Assembly (NCBI RefSeq): GCF_000003815.2
Contig: NC_049986.1
Span: forward strand, 11,175,827-11,239,826
Direction: 5' to 3'
Origin: Branchiostoma floridae
Lineage: Eukaryota > Chordata > Leptocardii > Amphioxiformes > Branchiostomatidae
Length of the DNA: 64,000 nt
The stretch's first letter is position 1, and each line of letters opens with the position of its first letter. Both the position numbers and the translations under genes were made by a program. Below the pieces are notes generated by a model. The model was given only the letters and a program-made list of their open reading frames with translations. It did no database searches and was not told the DNA's origin. Shown here one piece after another: positions 11,801-24,905 of the stretch.

Positions 11801-14800
11801 GGTTATGGCTGGCCACAGAGTGCTGGGTGATCGCAAACATGGTGTGCTTTGAAGCAGGAATGTTGAAGAGTAGGTTTACAATATTTAGGGTTAAGTTGAC
11901 AGAAGATGCAGGTAGAAATGAGGGCCCTGTACTAACACCAGTAACATGCAGGCTTTTTGTTTGCTCAGGGGATTTTTAGGCATTAGAGTGGCTTGAAATG
12001 TTTTCCTTCATACATGAAATCCTAGGTTTTGTCATGTCTTTTTTTACATTCTAAACATTCTCCCTCCAAATTAAGATTTTCTAAAGGACGATATTATTCG
12101 AGATAGACTTCTTGATGAAATATCATGCATTCATGTTTTCATAATTTTCAATCTTATTTTCAAAAACATTTTTGTATAATTTTAATCAACCAGTAAGAAA
12201 GTAACAGACAATATTTGCCAATCCAAAAGATGAAACTACTAGTAATGTAAAATGGGGTCTATACTTTTGGAATGCTTTATTCATACTTTTTTGTGTTTAC
12301 CTTTAACATCCACTCAAAATTTGTCATGTTCATTATTTGTACTATGAAAATGGCACTGTGAATACTTATAGCATTGTTTGATTATATTATTCACTCCATG
12401 ATATATCTCCCGGGCTCTATCATAATCTTATTACAAATTCTTTTATAGCCTAATTATCTCCGCACCACCTAAATAATTCAGGCCACCAGAGATGCGCACA
12501 GTGCAAACAGAATCAGTGTTCTACCAGACAACCTAATTGGCTTAGGAAATCAACTGAAGAAGAATCTGGTCAAAGGTCGCAGTGGTGATTGGTATTTTTG
12601 GCAGAGTCTAGTCACAGTTAATGAAATTGGGTTAATTTATTAATTATATTCGTCTGGTCAACACAATTGAATTACTGATCATGAATATTGATAATTGCTC
12701 TAAAATAGATATTTTTAGATTGTGAACCCAAGAATATTTTAATGTTTTGATCTTGCACATGAATAAAAATCTAGGATTGGTAGAAAATATGTGATAGATC
12801 TGTATAATCTTTAGTTGGTCATGGGTCACAGTTGAAAAGGCTAGGGGTTAACAGTGTATACGCAGCTCAATGCTTATCCATAAACTTGAATTTTCTGTAG
12901 CTATATGATACATACTGTACTACGTACAGCACACATGACATACAGGTAATACAACTAAATCAGGTGGGCAGTACTGCTGATAGCCTTGGGGGAAACATCA
13001 GCCCCTGCTGATGACAGTGGGACTGTGTAACACAAGATTTGTGAGATCACCCATAATCGGCAGTGCATTGGGCTTAGGCCCAAGATCTAGAGGTCCCGGG
13101 TTCAAACCCGTGTCACCGATCTTGTGCCGTTAAGAAAGGCTGACTTTGCATGACTTTCCCCACTTCACTCAGGTGAAAATGAGGGACATCCCTCGAATAG
13201 GAAGTTAAATAAAGACTGTGCCATAATGATCGACATAATGATTGTGGGCACTAAAGGAATAAAGAAAGAAAGGTTTGTAGGTGTAAAATACAGTTAACAT
13301 TAGGACAAGGTGTAGTAACGCATTTAGCCCTATCAAATTAACACCTGTAGGTTAAGGTAGTGTGTAAACAGTTCTACCCAGAGGCATGTGTATAGAGCCT
13401 ATAAATGGCCCCTTTGTTCAATGGCAACGTCTGGAAAAATGTCAACATGGGGGCCAAGGCCAAGGCACGGAAAGTTCTTTCCCATTGTTACAGACTAAAA
13501 CTGCATAAAAGATTCTGTTTGCAAAACAAGTTTATATATTAAGAAATGCTCAGAATGTTTCATTTTATACATGGTACAAAATGTAATAGAATTACTTTCG
13601 AAAGGGATTTTCAACCGTAAGTATACTGAAGTAGGCTACCAATTTTTTATTGGACACTTACTAAGCTCATGGAGAGGATAAGTTAAAAGGACTTTAAGAA
13701 CAGTTTTCTTGTCTTTGGGAGTCTTGGTCTTCAAAATTGCATCACAAAATTGATTTTGATGAGCATAATAAGTCTGGATGGACTGTACTGTCAAGATGTG
13801 TCAGATTTTCTGGACGGACCAGACATGCCGGGCCAGACATGCCGGATTGTTTGGACGACCCGATGACTCAGTATTCATCTACCTGACCATAACCATGTTT
13901 TTGTCCTCTCCCACTCAGACAAGTACTGGACACCAGATATGGGCTGAAGAGATGGCAGATTGGGGAGATCGCCTCCAAGATTGGCCAGTTGTACTACCAT
14001 TACTAGTGAGTCTTCTCAAATATTGCTCCAAAGTCTAGAATTATAGCATTCTGTCACTAGTGAACTCTACAGTACTTACCTATACTTCTGTAAGTTCTGT
14101 AAAGAATATCATAATTGTTTCATACATAGAAGTTATGATTCTGTCATTACCTATAGTCATTAAGCTTATAATTATTGATGTATATTGAATGATAACTGTT
14201 GTACACCCTCCAGCCTCCGGACCAGTGAGACCAACTATCTCCATGAGTCCTTCTCCTTCTACTCTGCCATCCGCATGCGAGCGTACTACTCCAAGGCCAA
14301 CAAGGAAGACAAGTGAGTCACTGTGACAGCAAGTGGATATACTGGATGATGATGTCATTCCAATCTTTATTACCTTCAAGAAGATAGTTATGTTTTGGGG
14401 AGCGTCTGTGAGTGTGCTAGAGTCAATTCCACACTACCAAGAGGGTGTTTCTTGCCTTTTGTTCCAACATTTTGGAAATCTTTATAACATAATAATTGTG
14501 ATAAGTAACTGTTTAGAACTGTTAATAACATCATTGTAATGTTCTAAATATTTTCTACAGTATTCAAACATGTTAGAAACATTTCTAACTTCAAAGTCAT
14601 TATTTCTGATAGTTTCTAAACTGTTCCAACATAGATTCATCATTTGTGATCACATGTGATCACATGTTCGAACATGGAAACAATATGATGAAACTGGGTC
14701 AGTGGGCTGGGAAGAGGGCGATTCACACATCCCTGCCAAGTACAGGAAATTGTGTCTGTCTGACACCTTCTGACAAAGGAATCACCTGTCTACTAAAGAA

Positions 14801-17800
14801 AATCTAAAGATACAACACCCAAACAAAAGGCCCAGCTTAGCAGCTTGGTTTATGGGGGTAATTAAAGTTTTTATGGAGGGAAAAAATTACACAAATTGTT
14901 GGAACATATGATCACATGTTTCTAAATTGTTCTAAATAAAGAGTTATTTGTACCATTACTTTCCCAATGTTTCCAACATATGCAGGTAGGTTCAAACATG
15001 TTCAAACTTTCATTTTTAATTGTTTGAACAATTTAGAACTTAAGTGACTGAAATATTCTTTTGCTTAGAATAGTTCAAACTTATGACAAATATTATTTTA
15101 AAATCCTCTCGGTGACTCGGAATTGACTCTAATGTGACGTATGTCTGTGTGATGATTGACATATCAATTAAATGACATTTATGTAAATCAAGATTTGACT
15201 TGCATGATGAAAAGTCATAAATTCAATGTATTGAGGTACTATAGAGTACAGTATATTGTATACATGTGTTGTTTGCCTGCAGGCCTGACCTGATGGTGAA
15301 GAAGCTGAGATATTATGCCAGGTTCATCGTGGTCTGTCTGCTACTCAACAAGACTCACCTGGTCAGGGACCTGGTTAGGGTAAGTCTACAGTCGTTCCTC
15401 AAGTTATCTTACGTCACACTGTGTACATCTTTGTTTCTGGTACATATGTTTGTTACCGTTGGGGTGTTCCCATAGTACACTGTAAGTAGAGTGGCAGGAA
15501 GTGAGTAGGGAGATAGCAGCAAAGGTCAAAGTTGAAGTACAGTTCAGAGGTGGCAGAACTAGTTGTTATTCAGACATGCATATGAAAGTCATGAGGTCAA
15601 TTGAAGATGCTACTAATTCACCAGAGGCTATTATTTTTGGTATAATGTCTCATTGTCTGTGCTTTCACAGTTATATACTTTTGATATGCTAATGACAGTC
15701 ACCATAGACTGACTGTTGGAGGAAAAGACCAATGACACATGTAATGTTAACTGAAACCTTATTTGCATAATCAATAAAATAAGTACAACTTAACCAGGCA
15801 CTGTAAATATTTCATGGAGTCGTGAGATCTTTATACTCTTGTTGAATATGTGGCATGTACAAATTGGCAATGTTAATACATCACCACTTCAAAAGTATTT
15901 TTACTTACAGTGTTTGTTATAAAAGGAAATTTCACATCCTGGTAATATAAATTTAGTATATCCTGTTATGCATACTGTAAAATGTGAACATTTGGCAATC
16001 TAAAATTTGATGTGCTAACGTTAGTTCACCTTTATTCGTGGGGTGAACAATATCCGTTGTGTTGATTAAAAGAGTATCTAGGGATATCAAGTTGATGCGC
16101 AATGACGGACAGTGGTTTCAAATTACCATATTTTGATATTATTACAGTTTGAAATCCCTAAATACTTTGTTCTTAAAAACGGATATAGGTTACGGTGTCA
16201 GATAAAGGTGAACTAGCGTTACATGTATAAGATTTAAAATGTTCAATGAAATATCATTCATCACATACATATGTAGTCTAGCAAGGAGGTTATATCACTA
16301 TATGTGATATAACCTCCTTGAGTCTAGCAAATAGTGCTTTTTACTAACTTGCTTGCCACTCCAAAATCATATAAGATGAATACTGAAACCTATGATTAAG
16401 CCACCTGATATAACAGATTTACTTTATAATGTTAGCCTTGATGATTTAGTGAGTAGAACTATAATATGTACATTTATTTTGTACTTCTATTTTGTAGTTT
16501 GTAGTTGACAATATGAAATACATATTGTATTTGTATGATGTACATTTTGTTGCACCAATGAAGCTTCTTTTTTTTTTTCTTTTTGTATGGTCCCTCCAAG
16601 TTAAAGCATTTTACAGTACTGTATAACCTTTACGAATAAAATTGTCCTATTGTTTGTTTTTTTTCCCTGAAGGAGTTGTCCAAGCAGATCCAGGACTATG
16701 GGAGTACCTACGACCCTGGTGACCAGCTAGAGTGGTCACTGGTGCTGGGGGAGGTCCAGGCTTTTCTGGACGCCGAGCCACTGGTCATTCTGGACACGGA
16801 GTCGTCCCCCGTCACGATATCCCAGCGCCTGCAGAAGGACACCGTACCGCCGCTGGAACCAGGCACTGAAGTCAGACTGTCTCTACAGGAGGTCATCATA
16901 GTGGGCAACAGGAAGGACCAGGTGAGTGTCGTATACATTGTGAATTGTGATACTGTAAATTCAGTTATTTTTTAAGGGACTTAATTGCATTATAGGGGGA
17001 AAGGAAGTTTTTAACTGTGTTTTAGGTTTGTGTTTGAAACAAATACAGTCACCATTGAAAAACAACACGTAGTCCCAGTATCATGATTTCACATGCAGTA
17101 AGAGGTCACAGAGAAAACTGCAAATATGCAACCAATGCAAACATTTCAAGATTTACAGTACTGTAGCATGCTTAAGAGAAAAGATCACAAATCTGTCCTT
17201 GGTGCTGAAACCCCTCCACACAAAAGTTAAGATACCTGCCCTTGGTGCTGAATATCTCACAAGAGAAGGATGAATAATTACATCCAACAGCATCTGCTAC
17301 ATAAACAACAAGAGTCTGAAAACTCAAACCTGCTTGAAATATTTTGTTTTGTGATGGTGCGCATGGTGTGTTGTGGGGGTTGATATGGTTTGACGTTTGG
17401 CAAAATTATTCCATCATTGTTCTTAAGTTATATATCTACCTATGGTAAACAGTCAGATCCAAAACTACACCTTTCTGATGTCCTCATCATTTCATTTTTA
17501 TTTCTTATTGTTACACCTGCACCTGGCACATACATTGTATCTCAATGTGTATATAATGGTTAACACCATACAGAGGTGACAGCGATGGTCACAGTTGCTC
17601 TTTTTTGCTCCTTGGAAGATTTTGACCAGAATGCCCCAGCAGTTCTAGAGCAAGCTGCTAGAGGGCCCAAACATACAACACTTCTTCCTTACACCACAAG
17701 CTATGTGCCACCAAAAAATCAAGACCATAGCATATCCATGTCAAAAGATACAAAAATCCAAGTTCTGTTGCAGTACCAAGGTCACACACCAGGGGATCCA

Positions 17801-20800
17801 AACTTGACTTTGACCTTCGTCTTTCAAACATCTACCCAAATACCAAATATCATTACAATCCATCAACAGGTTCTAAAGTTATGCTGACCACAAATATGTG
17901 GAAACACAAACAGACACACACACAGACACACCAAAAACTATACCTCCATTTTTCATGGAGGTAAATATCATCACAATCACACGTTCTGTTCTGGAGATAT
18001 AGCACTGGAAACGACCCTTCCACACACTCCCATGCTACTGAAAATACAAAACAGATGTTACAGCTGCTAGCTGTCCCCAAGGAGGTTGAGACAGAGGGAA
18101 TGAGGCCAGATCACTCCATAACAGGAAAAGGGGTGTAAATATTTTTTTTTAAACGAACCACAAAACAACAGCAAACTTCTAATCTACTTAATAGCACAAT
18201 AGGTCACACACTCTATCCCCATAGCAAAGGAAATCGCAATCCATCCAGAGGTTCTAAAGATATAGGTCCGGAATCACAAAGATCCCTACCAGAAACAGTA
18301 CATGCTTTTTTCAAGCATGTAACAAATAAATCCTTCTGCAACCTTCCTCAGGACAATAATGATCAGTTCTACTTCCCACTGCTAGGTGGCGCTTCAGCAG
18401 TAATGATGCAGTCCCTATCATGATTAAGCTTATGTCCCCCATCATCAAACATATGTTGTACTATGTTGAACCTGCAGGTGAAGTTTAGTGAGCTGACAGT
18501 GGACATGTTCAGGATGCTGCAGACATTGGAGCGGGAGCCAGAGGGCCTCGATGCAACAGAGCAGACCACTAATGGTGCCCAACCGGAGAAGGAAGGGGAA
18601 ACAGGAGAGGTAAACAGCAATAACAACAATGGAACACAATTTTCTTGGAACACCCTGTCTTCCTTATGTCCTAGGTCAGAAAAGGTATGGACAATTAATC
18701 AGTGTTTAGCTGGGAGAGGTAAGGGATTGCAGTTGAATGGTTACGTAAAGCTAGTGCCTCTCGTATGAGAGATCTTCAGGTGTCAGCCTCAGTATTAAAC
18801 CTCTGCTGGTAAAAGAACCCAACACACGTTTAAAGAATACAATGTAGATCTAGAACATGTTACCCAGACCAACGGGCAAATGTGAGCCATATAGTGCTAC
18901 TAGTTACTTGAACACGCAATTAAAGATTATAATTGAAGAAGAAGAGATTGTTGATTGTGTGACACATGTATGAGGCAATATGCTCAGACTCAAACTCATG
19001 TTAACTCTCCCACTCCTGCTACAGAATGATGAAAACATCCCAGGAAAGAGAGAGAACCCACACAAGTACCTCCTGTACAAACCCACCTTCAGCCAACTCT
19101 ACACCTTCCTGGCTTCAGGATTCAAGGTATGGATGGAAACTAAAAAATCTGAAGGTTTTGAAACAATTTATGATTTAAAATCTTAATTCAAAGACTCAAA
19201 TTTATCTGACACATATTTTTGTATAATTTCAGGAGCTGCCACCAGATGGAGTTATGCTGGTGTACCTTTCTTCAACTGGGTCTACAGGCTGTTCTAAACC
19301 AGAGGATGAAGGTATCATATCAATCATACCAAGATAATTATTGATTATGATTCGTACATGAGGCACTAAAAAGAAGCCAAGTATGCATCCCTGCTATACA
19401 ATAATGTATTGCAAATCAACACCTATGAAGAATTGTAAACAAAGCAAAAATACCTATTATACCTACTTGGTCTCTACCATTCTCCCTGCCATGGATGTAT
19501 ATTGTGAATCAATTTTCCAATTTTCTCAAAATAGAGACAGAATGTTATTAAGTTATTTGAAGGTATGTAGAAAAATGTAAATGTCCACCCCATCATCCCT
19601 GATGGTTTGTCCCACCCCAGGTGCGTATGACTATGGAGGGGTGCTGACCAATAGCAGGAAGGAGGGGGAGGAGCTTATGAAGAAGTCAAAGCTGCTGAAG
19701 GACATGCACTGGTGAGGGAACATTTCTTTTTCACTATTGAACAAATGGCTGCTGACTATAGCAAACATGTGGTCCTGACAATAGTCACAGAGTAACAATA
19801 TACACAGCAATTTTTTAATGATTGCTTAATGATTACACACTACTGTTACTCTTCCAGTCTTGTGACAAAACATCATGTTTAATCATTTTGAAACAAAAAG
19901 TTCATGTCATTTAAACATTCTTTGGCCCACAATAATTTTGAATGATGGAATGATAATGTCCAGTAGTGTTCTCTGAGTTGAAACAACTCGTTACATGATG
20001 TCCCCCTGTTGTTCTGCTGTAGTCTCCATCCAGGTGACCTGTACCCCTTCACAAGGAAGCCTCTATTCCTGGTGGTGGACAGTGAAAACAGTGAGGTGTT
20101 CAAGGTAAGACTGTTTCCTACACAAACAATAGTAGGTAAAGTGTTCACACTTCATAGTGAAATATTTTAAAGACATTCAACAGGGCTGTCTCCGCAACCC
20201 GTCCCTCCGTCCTGGGATGGAAATCTACTTGTAGTTGGAACGGCAAAAAATTTCACGCCATCTGTCCAAAAATCTGAACTTCATGACATGAAACTAATGA
20301 AGACATTTTTGTAAGCTCAAAAATATTCTAAGCTGGAGACAGCCTTTACTTATTACAATATTCTTTTGATAAGTTATGAAAATTCTGGATCCATTTCCAT
20401 TTGTTTTCTATACTCTATGATACACAACAAAACAAGATTTAAAACCCATAGTAAGTTGTACATGTTTTTTTCTAGAACATGCCGAACCTGTTTGGCCAGC
20501 CCCGGTTGTGTCTGCTGTCTCCTGTTGCAGTTCCCACTGATGTTGTAGGTAAGATCTTAGGACTGTTGTTAACTTGTTAGACCTTGAAACAGTATAAATG
20601 TGTAGTCTCATGAATTAGAAAGAATTTAATAATGATGTCCACTTATAAACTACATCTATGATATGCATTTTTTGTTATCTGTAAATTGTTTTGTTTCAAC
20701 CAAATGATTTTGGTACTTTTAAACAAAAACTGATCTACAATGCACTTAACTCTCTTAATCTTATTACCCCATCCCCAGATGAAATAGCCAAGGGGAGCCT

Positions 20801-22049
20801 GTTTACCTTGTTCCTGCACTGCCCCCTGACCGGCCTCCTCACCATCTGTAAGCTGTCGGACATTCCCATTGCATCCTGGGAGCGTGCCCAGAGGCAGGTG
20901 GGAAGGATCCTGGAGGAGATTGCCAGACTGCTGATGGGCTGCAAGAGCGTGGGTGAGTTATGGGTGGGGAACATGGGTTGGTAACATGGGTGAGTTATGT
21001 CATGGGTGGGGAACATGGGTCAGTGTGTAACAATGTGGGTGAGTTACAATGTCATGGGTGGGGAACATGAGTTGGTAACTTGGGTGGGTAATGTGTGTGG
21101 GGTGACTTCATGGTGAGTAATGTGGTTAAGTAGTAATGTGTGTGGGTAGCCTCATTAGTGAGTAAGTTATGTGGTTATTTTCAAACATGATGGATAATCT
21201 CTTGTAACAAATTGTTATTGCAAGTCTGGAGAAAATTGTAGCCATAGTGCCTTATCTGTACAGAAATCTGAAGAAAAACTTGAATTATTTCTCCTCTGTA
21301 TGTCTTAGATGGAATGTACCACCAGTTCTATGGAGATGAGTTCCTGCGGCTGTTGTTGCTGCGGTTCGTGTTCTGTTACTGCGTCTTCAGACTGCACAGG
21401 GCATTCAAGGTCAGTTTATATGTTGCCATATGTACATTCCTTCTTCTCTTACAAATTTTTAATAGATCTGTGCAAAAAAGGTTGAATTCTATTACAACTT
21501 TCATCCTGCTATCTTCTCCACGTATAGCAAATCTGACGCTATCTGGCTTTTAGCTAGGATTTTATTGTAGGGGATCCAAATTTCTTAGTGACTAAGATTC
21601 ACCACGTGGGGAACACTATAGATGCAAGGTTTTATAGAAGTTTAAGTTAAAATGGTGCATTCTCAGGTATCCTGAAGGGCAAATTACTGTCCTAGTGGTC
21701 TTCAACTGTGACCTAGTGGCATTGCTGGTCAATTTTTATGCTCATCAGAGGATCTGCTCCCGAGTGTAAGGGCCTCTTCAGGGTGTCTAGAGCATCCACT
21801 TTCTTATTATTTTCAGAACAGTGTGTTAAATTGATGCCTGGCTATAAGCCTGGTTGCTACATGTGTTTTTGCCAAAGTAACTATTTTTTACATATTCCCC
21901 AGGGCCCAGCATACTACCCCCAGTGTCACCCCGAGCTGCCGAAGAACGAAGTTCTGGAGGCGCTGACCGTGCAGAAACAGCTGCTGGATCTGGCTTCCAC
22001 CCTGGACATCAGAGCCATGTTCTACGAGATAGATGAGTCTCTAGAGTAA
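8585..22049 (+). CDS. SCAI: SCAI, suppressor of cancer cell invasion
   Basis: Fifteen exons: 8585-8679, 10852-10947, 13919-14005, 14214-14312, 15283-15379, 16673-16921, 18478-18609, 19025-19126, 19233-19311, 19621-19711, 20023-20104, 20476-20548, 20779-20952, 21309-21409 and 21903-22049. They encode 567 residues; human SCAI has about 606. Blocks matching vertebrate SCAI nearly word for word include FCYLLDKSKQLFNGLRDLPQ, RWQIGEIASKIGQLYYHYYL, KKLRYYARFIVVCLLLNK, VKFSELTVDMFRMLQ, RENPHKYLLYKPTFSQLYTF, LHPGDLYPFTRKPLF and FGDEFLRLLL. In vertebrates SCAI is a nuclear cofactor that represses MRTF/SRF transcription and also acts with 53BP1 in DNA repair. The start is the first ATG in a frame continuous with the conserved exon. 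The regions around residues 170-240 and 270-290 diverge most. All introns appear GT-AG. Confidence 0.97.
8776..8845. repeat. (CT)n microsatellite
   Basis: About 70 bp of uninterrupted CT dinucleotide in SCAI intron 1, about 100 bp after the exon 1 donor. Confidence 0.97.
11514..11561. promoter_or_regulatory. Cluster of four CAGGTG/CACCTG E-boxes
   Basis: Perfect E-box hexamers occur at 11514-11519, 11522-11527, 11543-11548 and 11556-11561 in SCAI intron 2. CAGGTG is the site class bound by Snail/ZEB and class I bHLH proteins. Function is inferred only. Confidence 0.35.
13050..13272 (+). mobile_element. tRNA-derived SINE
   Basis: The head at about 13055-13119 is tRNA-like: a TCGG start pairs with a CCGA end, and a B-box-like GGGTTCAAACCCG is present. 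It is followed by a conserved SINE body (CTTGTGCCGTTAAGAAAGGC, then CACTTCACTCAGGTGAAAAT) and an A-rich tail. The body resembles those of deuterostome tRNA-SINEs. It lies in SCAI intron 2 and is not a functional tRNA gene. Confidence 0.8.
14418..15132. mobile_element. Inverted-repeat MITE in SCAI intron 4
   Basis: The left end AGAGTCAATTCC at about 14419 matches the inverse GGAATTGACTCT ending at about 15131. A similar CCAAGAGG / CCTCTCGG pair lies just inside. The interior is rich in TTCTAAA and GAACA motifs on both strands. No clear target duplication was found. Confidence 0.6.
16015..16222. mobile_element. MITE with TAACGTTAGTTCACC-type ends
   Basis: The left end TAACGTTAGTTCACCTTTAT is mirrored at the right end (ATAAAGGTGAACTAGCGTTA) with one change. 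A second inner pair, ATATCCGTT / AACGGATAT, extends the inverted repeat. It is in SCAI intron 5 and related to 2100-2286. Confidence 0.82.
16275..16327. mobile_element. Micro-palindrome element 1 with 7-bp target duplication
   Basis: The 39-bp near-perfect palindrome at 16282-16320 starts CAAGGAGGTTATATCAC and ends with the inverse. It is flanked by the identical 7-mer AGTCTAG at 16275-16281 and 16321-16327. It lies in SCAI intron 5. Confidence 0.85.
17580..17965. repeat. Dispersed repeat ending in a CCTCCAT hairpin
   Basis: It ends with an ACACA-rich stretch, then CAGACACACCAAAAAC, then a short hairpin with arms CCTCCAT and ATGGAGG. The same tail occurs at about 33241-33282, with a shared TTGACCTTCGT piece upstream. 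The left limit is a guess. Confidence 0.65.
20951..21180. repeat. Degenerate minisatellite containing the SCAI exon 13 donor
   Basis: Imperfect repeats are built from GGGTGAGTTA and CATGGGTGGGGAACATG. The decamer GGGTGAGTTA occurs at 20951-20960, which spans the exon 13 splice donor, and again at 20988-20997 and 21037-21046. Confidence 0.8.
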
Positions 22050-24230
22050 CAGTCTTATATGTGGTAACCAATATGTTTGACCTACTGTGTAGTGTATGAA
22101 CTGTATGAACAAAAAGGTTTATCCTTGTCAAAAGTCAATCTTTTATTAGATAAAAAAAATCATTGATCCTTTCAACAGTCAATCTTTTATTAGATAAAAA
22201 AATCATTAATACGTTGGGAGCAAAACTTTCTATAGAAAGATAAAGAGCTTCCACTAGTCAGTCAGAGACAGGTCAAAGAATTATGATTTTTTAATGCATT
22301 TGTGTAGCATGACAGTTGTTTTACCCATCTTGCCAGCAACAGTACATGACACTTAGTTTTGCTTGCCGATCTGGTATATGCACATGGACAGGTGCAATTA
22401 AAATTTGCATGGGAGTTTAGATTACCATCTATTACCATTGAGACAATAAAAGATATCTTTAGCATCTGAAGCTCCATTCATATAGGTACATGTAGATATG
22501 ATTTTGTTCTAGTGGAATTGTTTGATCATCTCACATATAGGCCCACATCCTTAGCTGAATTCTGCACTAAAAGCATTCAAAATGTGCATGTACATCAATG
22601 AAGGGTCTCTTTTTTTCAGTTCCACCTCAGTTGTATAAGGTAGAAACAGATTTTTGTTATGGCAAACTTATTACATGTAATAGAACTGTACTCTCTACAT
22701 CAAGCCATTACCCATTTACCTCCTGGATGTGATAAAACTCAGAACTTCTAGATCACAGGTATGTGTAGTTCAGTAAGTAGACTTGTCCCATGAATGTTTA
22801 GGTAGCTAGTTACATGTACCAAGGAGTTTGTGATATTACAACAATAAGTAGATAGGAAAACGTCTGAAGTGTCCGCTGTAAGTATTTGCTGTTGATAAAA
22901 AGTATTTATTGTTGACGAATGTTAAAGTACTACTGTTGTACATATGGATATATCTCTATATATATTGCTGTGTTGCAAAGCCACATATTGCTGTGCCAAA
23001 TGAACATTTGTTGCCAATGTCCTTCCTTTCAAGTTAATGTATGACAGATATCATCATGTAGAAACTGTCACAATAGATGTGAGTTAGTAATGTGCTAGTA
23101 TGCTAAAAAGCTTTTTGTAAACCTATGGTAGCTATCGTTGTTTCATATTAGCCAGATCATTCATAACAGTCTAGAGTGAAATTCAGAATCTTTGTAGGTG
23201 GTTTCAATGATTAAGCATTTATAACTCTGAATTCTTATGTAGGAATGTTAGTGTGTAGCACAGGTTATAGATAAATAAATGAAAATAAAGTGAAAAACAA
23301 GTAATCAAAGTCATATAGACAGACTTCACCATATTGACAAGTCATCAACAATATTGACAGACTTAAACTGTCTGAACCAGTTTGTTTGAGTGAGTGTTTC
23401 TAACATTTACTGTTGGATATTACTGTCTTGTATGTCATTTTCATCCTGTCACAAGATGTAACAGTGATGCTGATTGGACTATTCCCACCTAAATCAAAAT
23501 GTAATACTAATAGCTATCCTTATTGTTAAATTCCCACCCATACCAAAATGAAACAACCAACCTGATTGAAGGATTCCAAATGAAACTCATGCTTTTTAAG
23601 TTTTTGAAAGCCCTTGTGTACTCTGTTATAACAATTCTATGAAGTTTGGTTTAAAAAGGTATATATTTATATATTTGGATCCATTTATTTTCTATCATAA
23701 GTTTTATTAAAAACTTTAGGCTAATTTTACTCATACTTACTTGTTTATGTTTTCTTAAGAGGCATGTAAGTTGTACAATTCTATAATACTTTTTAATCAT
23801 TGTTGGTTTGTATCTGTTCAACATTTGTATATTCATATTCGTTGTTGAATGTGATATATGTTTTTTTCTGCTTACCTGGCTATTTTCATGTATAATTTGT
23901 GTAACTTTCTTATTTCAAGTATGTTTACAGACAGGAATTACACTTCCAATTATATACTTTTAGTTACACATAGAGTATATTAAATGTGTCTTTATTCTGG
24001 CTATTGTAGATATAGCATTGGAGCTGTGTACATTTGTATGACAACAGTTTCAGTATTGTCTTGAAGCTTCAATTACATGTATTTACATTGTTGTTGGATA
24101 TTTTGTTGTACTTTGTTCATTTGTTATAATGCTTAACCAACCAGTCCACTTCTTTACCCTTTTGTACAATCTCTTTAGCTTGGGCTTTGATATTGTTCAT
24201 TGAAATAAAACATCGAAATATTGAATAACC
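22050..24230 (+). other. Probable SCAI 3' UTR
   Basis: AT-rich non-coding sequence follows the SCAI stop. It contains an imperfect 45-bp-period tandem duplication at 22133-22208. Candidate polyadenylation signals are at 23274-23279 and 24204-24209. Confidence 0.5.
24204..24209 (+). terminator. Candidate SCAI polyadenylation signal AATAAA
   Basis: A canonical hexamer 2.15 kb after the SCAI stop, at the edge of transposon-rich DNA. An earlier one is at 23274. Confidence 0.4.
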
Positions 24231-24405
24231 AACACTCAGGGATCTTTTAGATTGTAACCATATTAGCAATATAGAAAATTAAGATATTCTATCTACTACA
24301 CAGACTATATAGATGATCTTGGGTAATACATTTGTAGGTTCACACAACAAATCCTAATGTCTATATTGCCCCGAGGACGGTAGGAAACGACATGTATTCA
24401 CATAC

Positions 24406-24540
24406 CCTGGGAGCCAGGCAGGACCGGGTAGCTAGCGAGTTTTGTTCAGGGATCCAAGGCAGTCAGCTAGCCCGCCGATCTCACATAAGCACTCCGGGGA
24501 GTTTAAGCCTGAAGGAGTTATAAAAGAACTCTGCTAACGC
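24406..24540. mobile_element. MITE of the TACCCTGGGAGCCAG family, half copy
   Basis: The sequence from TACCCTGGGAGCCAG through CTCCGGGGAGTTTAAGCCTG matches the left half of the copy at 24702-24905. The inverted right half is missing. Confidence 0.75.
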
Positions 24541-24701
24541 TTTACACTAATTCCACACACTGCCCCTTTCACTTGTGGTACCCACAACCAAAAAGACAGA
24601 TGGGTCAATTATGTTTATGTCATCTACAGCACTTGTTATCATAATCAATATGCATTAGTCATGCCAAACGGTGGGGACTTGCCAAGATATCTGTGAATAC
24701 T

Positions 24702-24905
24702 ACCCTGGGAGCCAGCCGGGATCGGACAGCTAGCGAGTTTTGTTCAGGGATCCAAGGCAGTTAGCCTGCCGATCTCACATTAGCGCTCCGGGGAGTTTAA
24801 GCCTGAAGAAGTTATTAAAGGGCAGGTGGACTTCATCGGGCTTAAACTCCCCGGGGTGCTAATAGGAGATCGGTGGGCCTGACTGTCCGGACCACCGAAT
24901 AAACT
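24702..24905. mobile_element. MITE of the TACCCTGGGAGCCAG family, second copy
   Basis: The left arm repeats the sequence at 24406-24540. It is followed by an inverted arm containing GGGCTTAAACTCCCCGG and GGAGATCGG. The extreme right end has decayed. Confidence 0.8.

Noticed and set aside
13055-13119. Functional tRNA gene
   Set aside because: The tRNA-like head is continuous with a SINE body and A-rich tail, so it is a retroposon.
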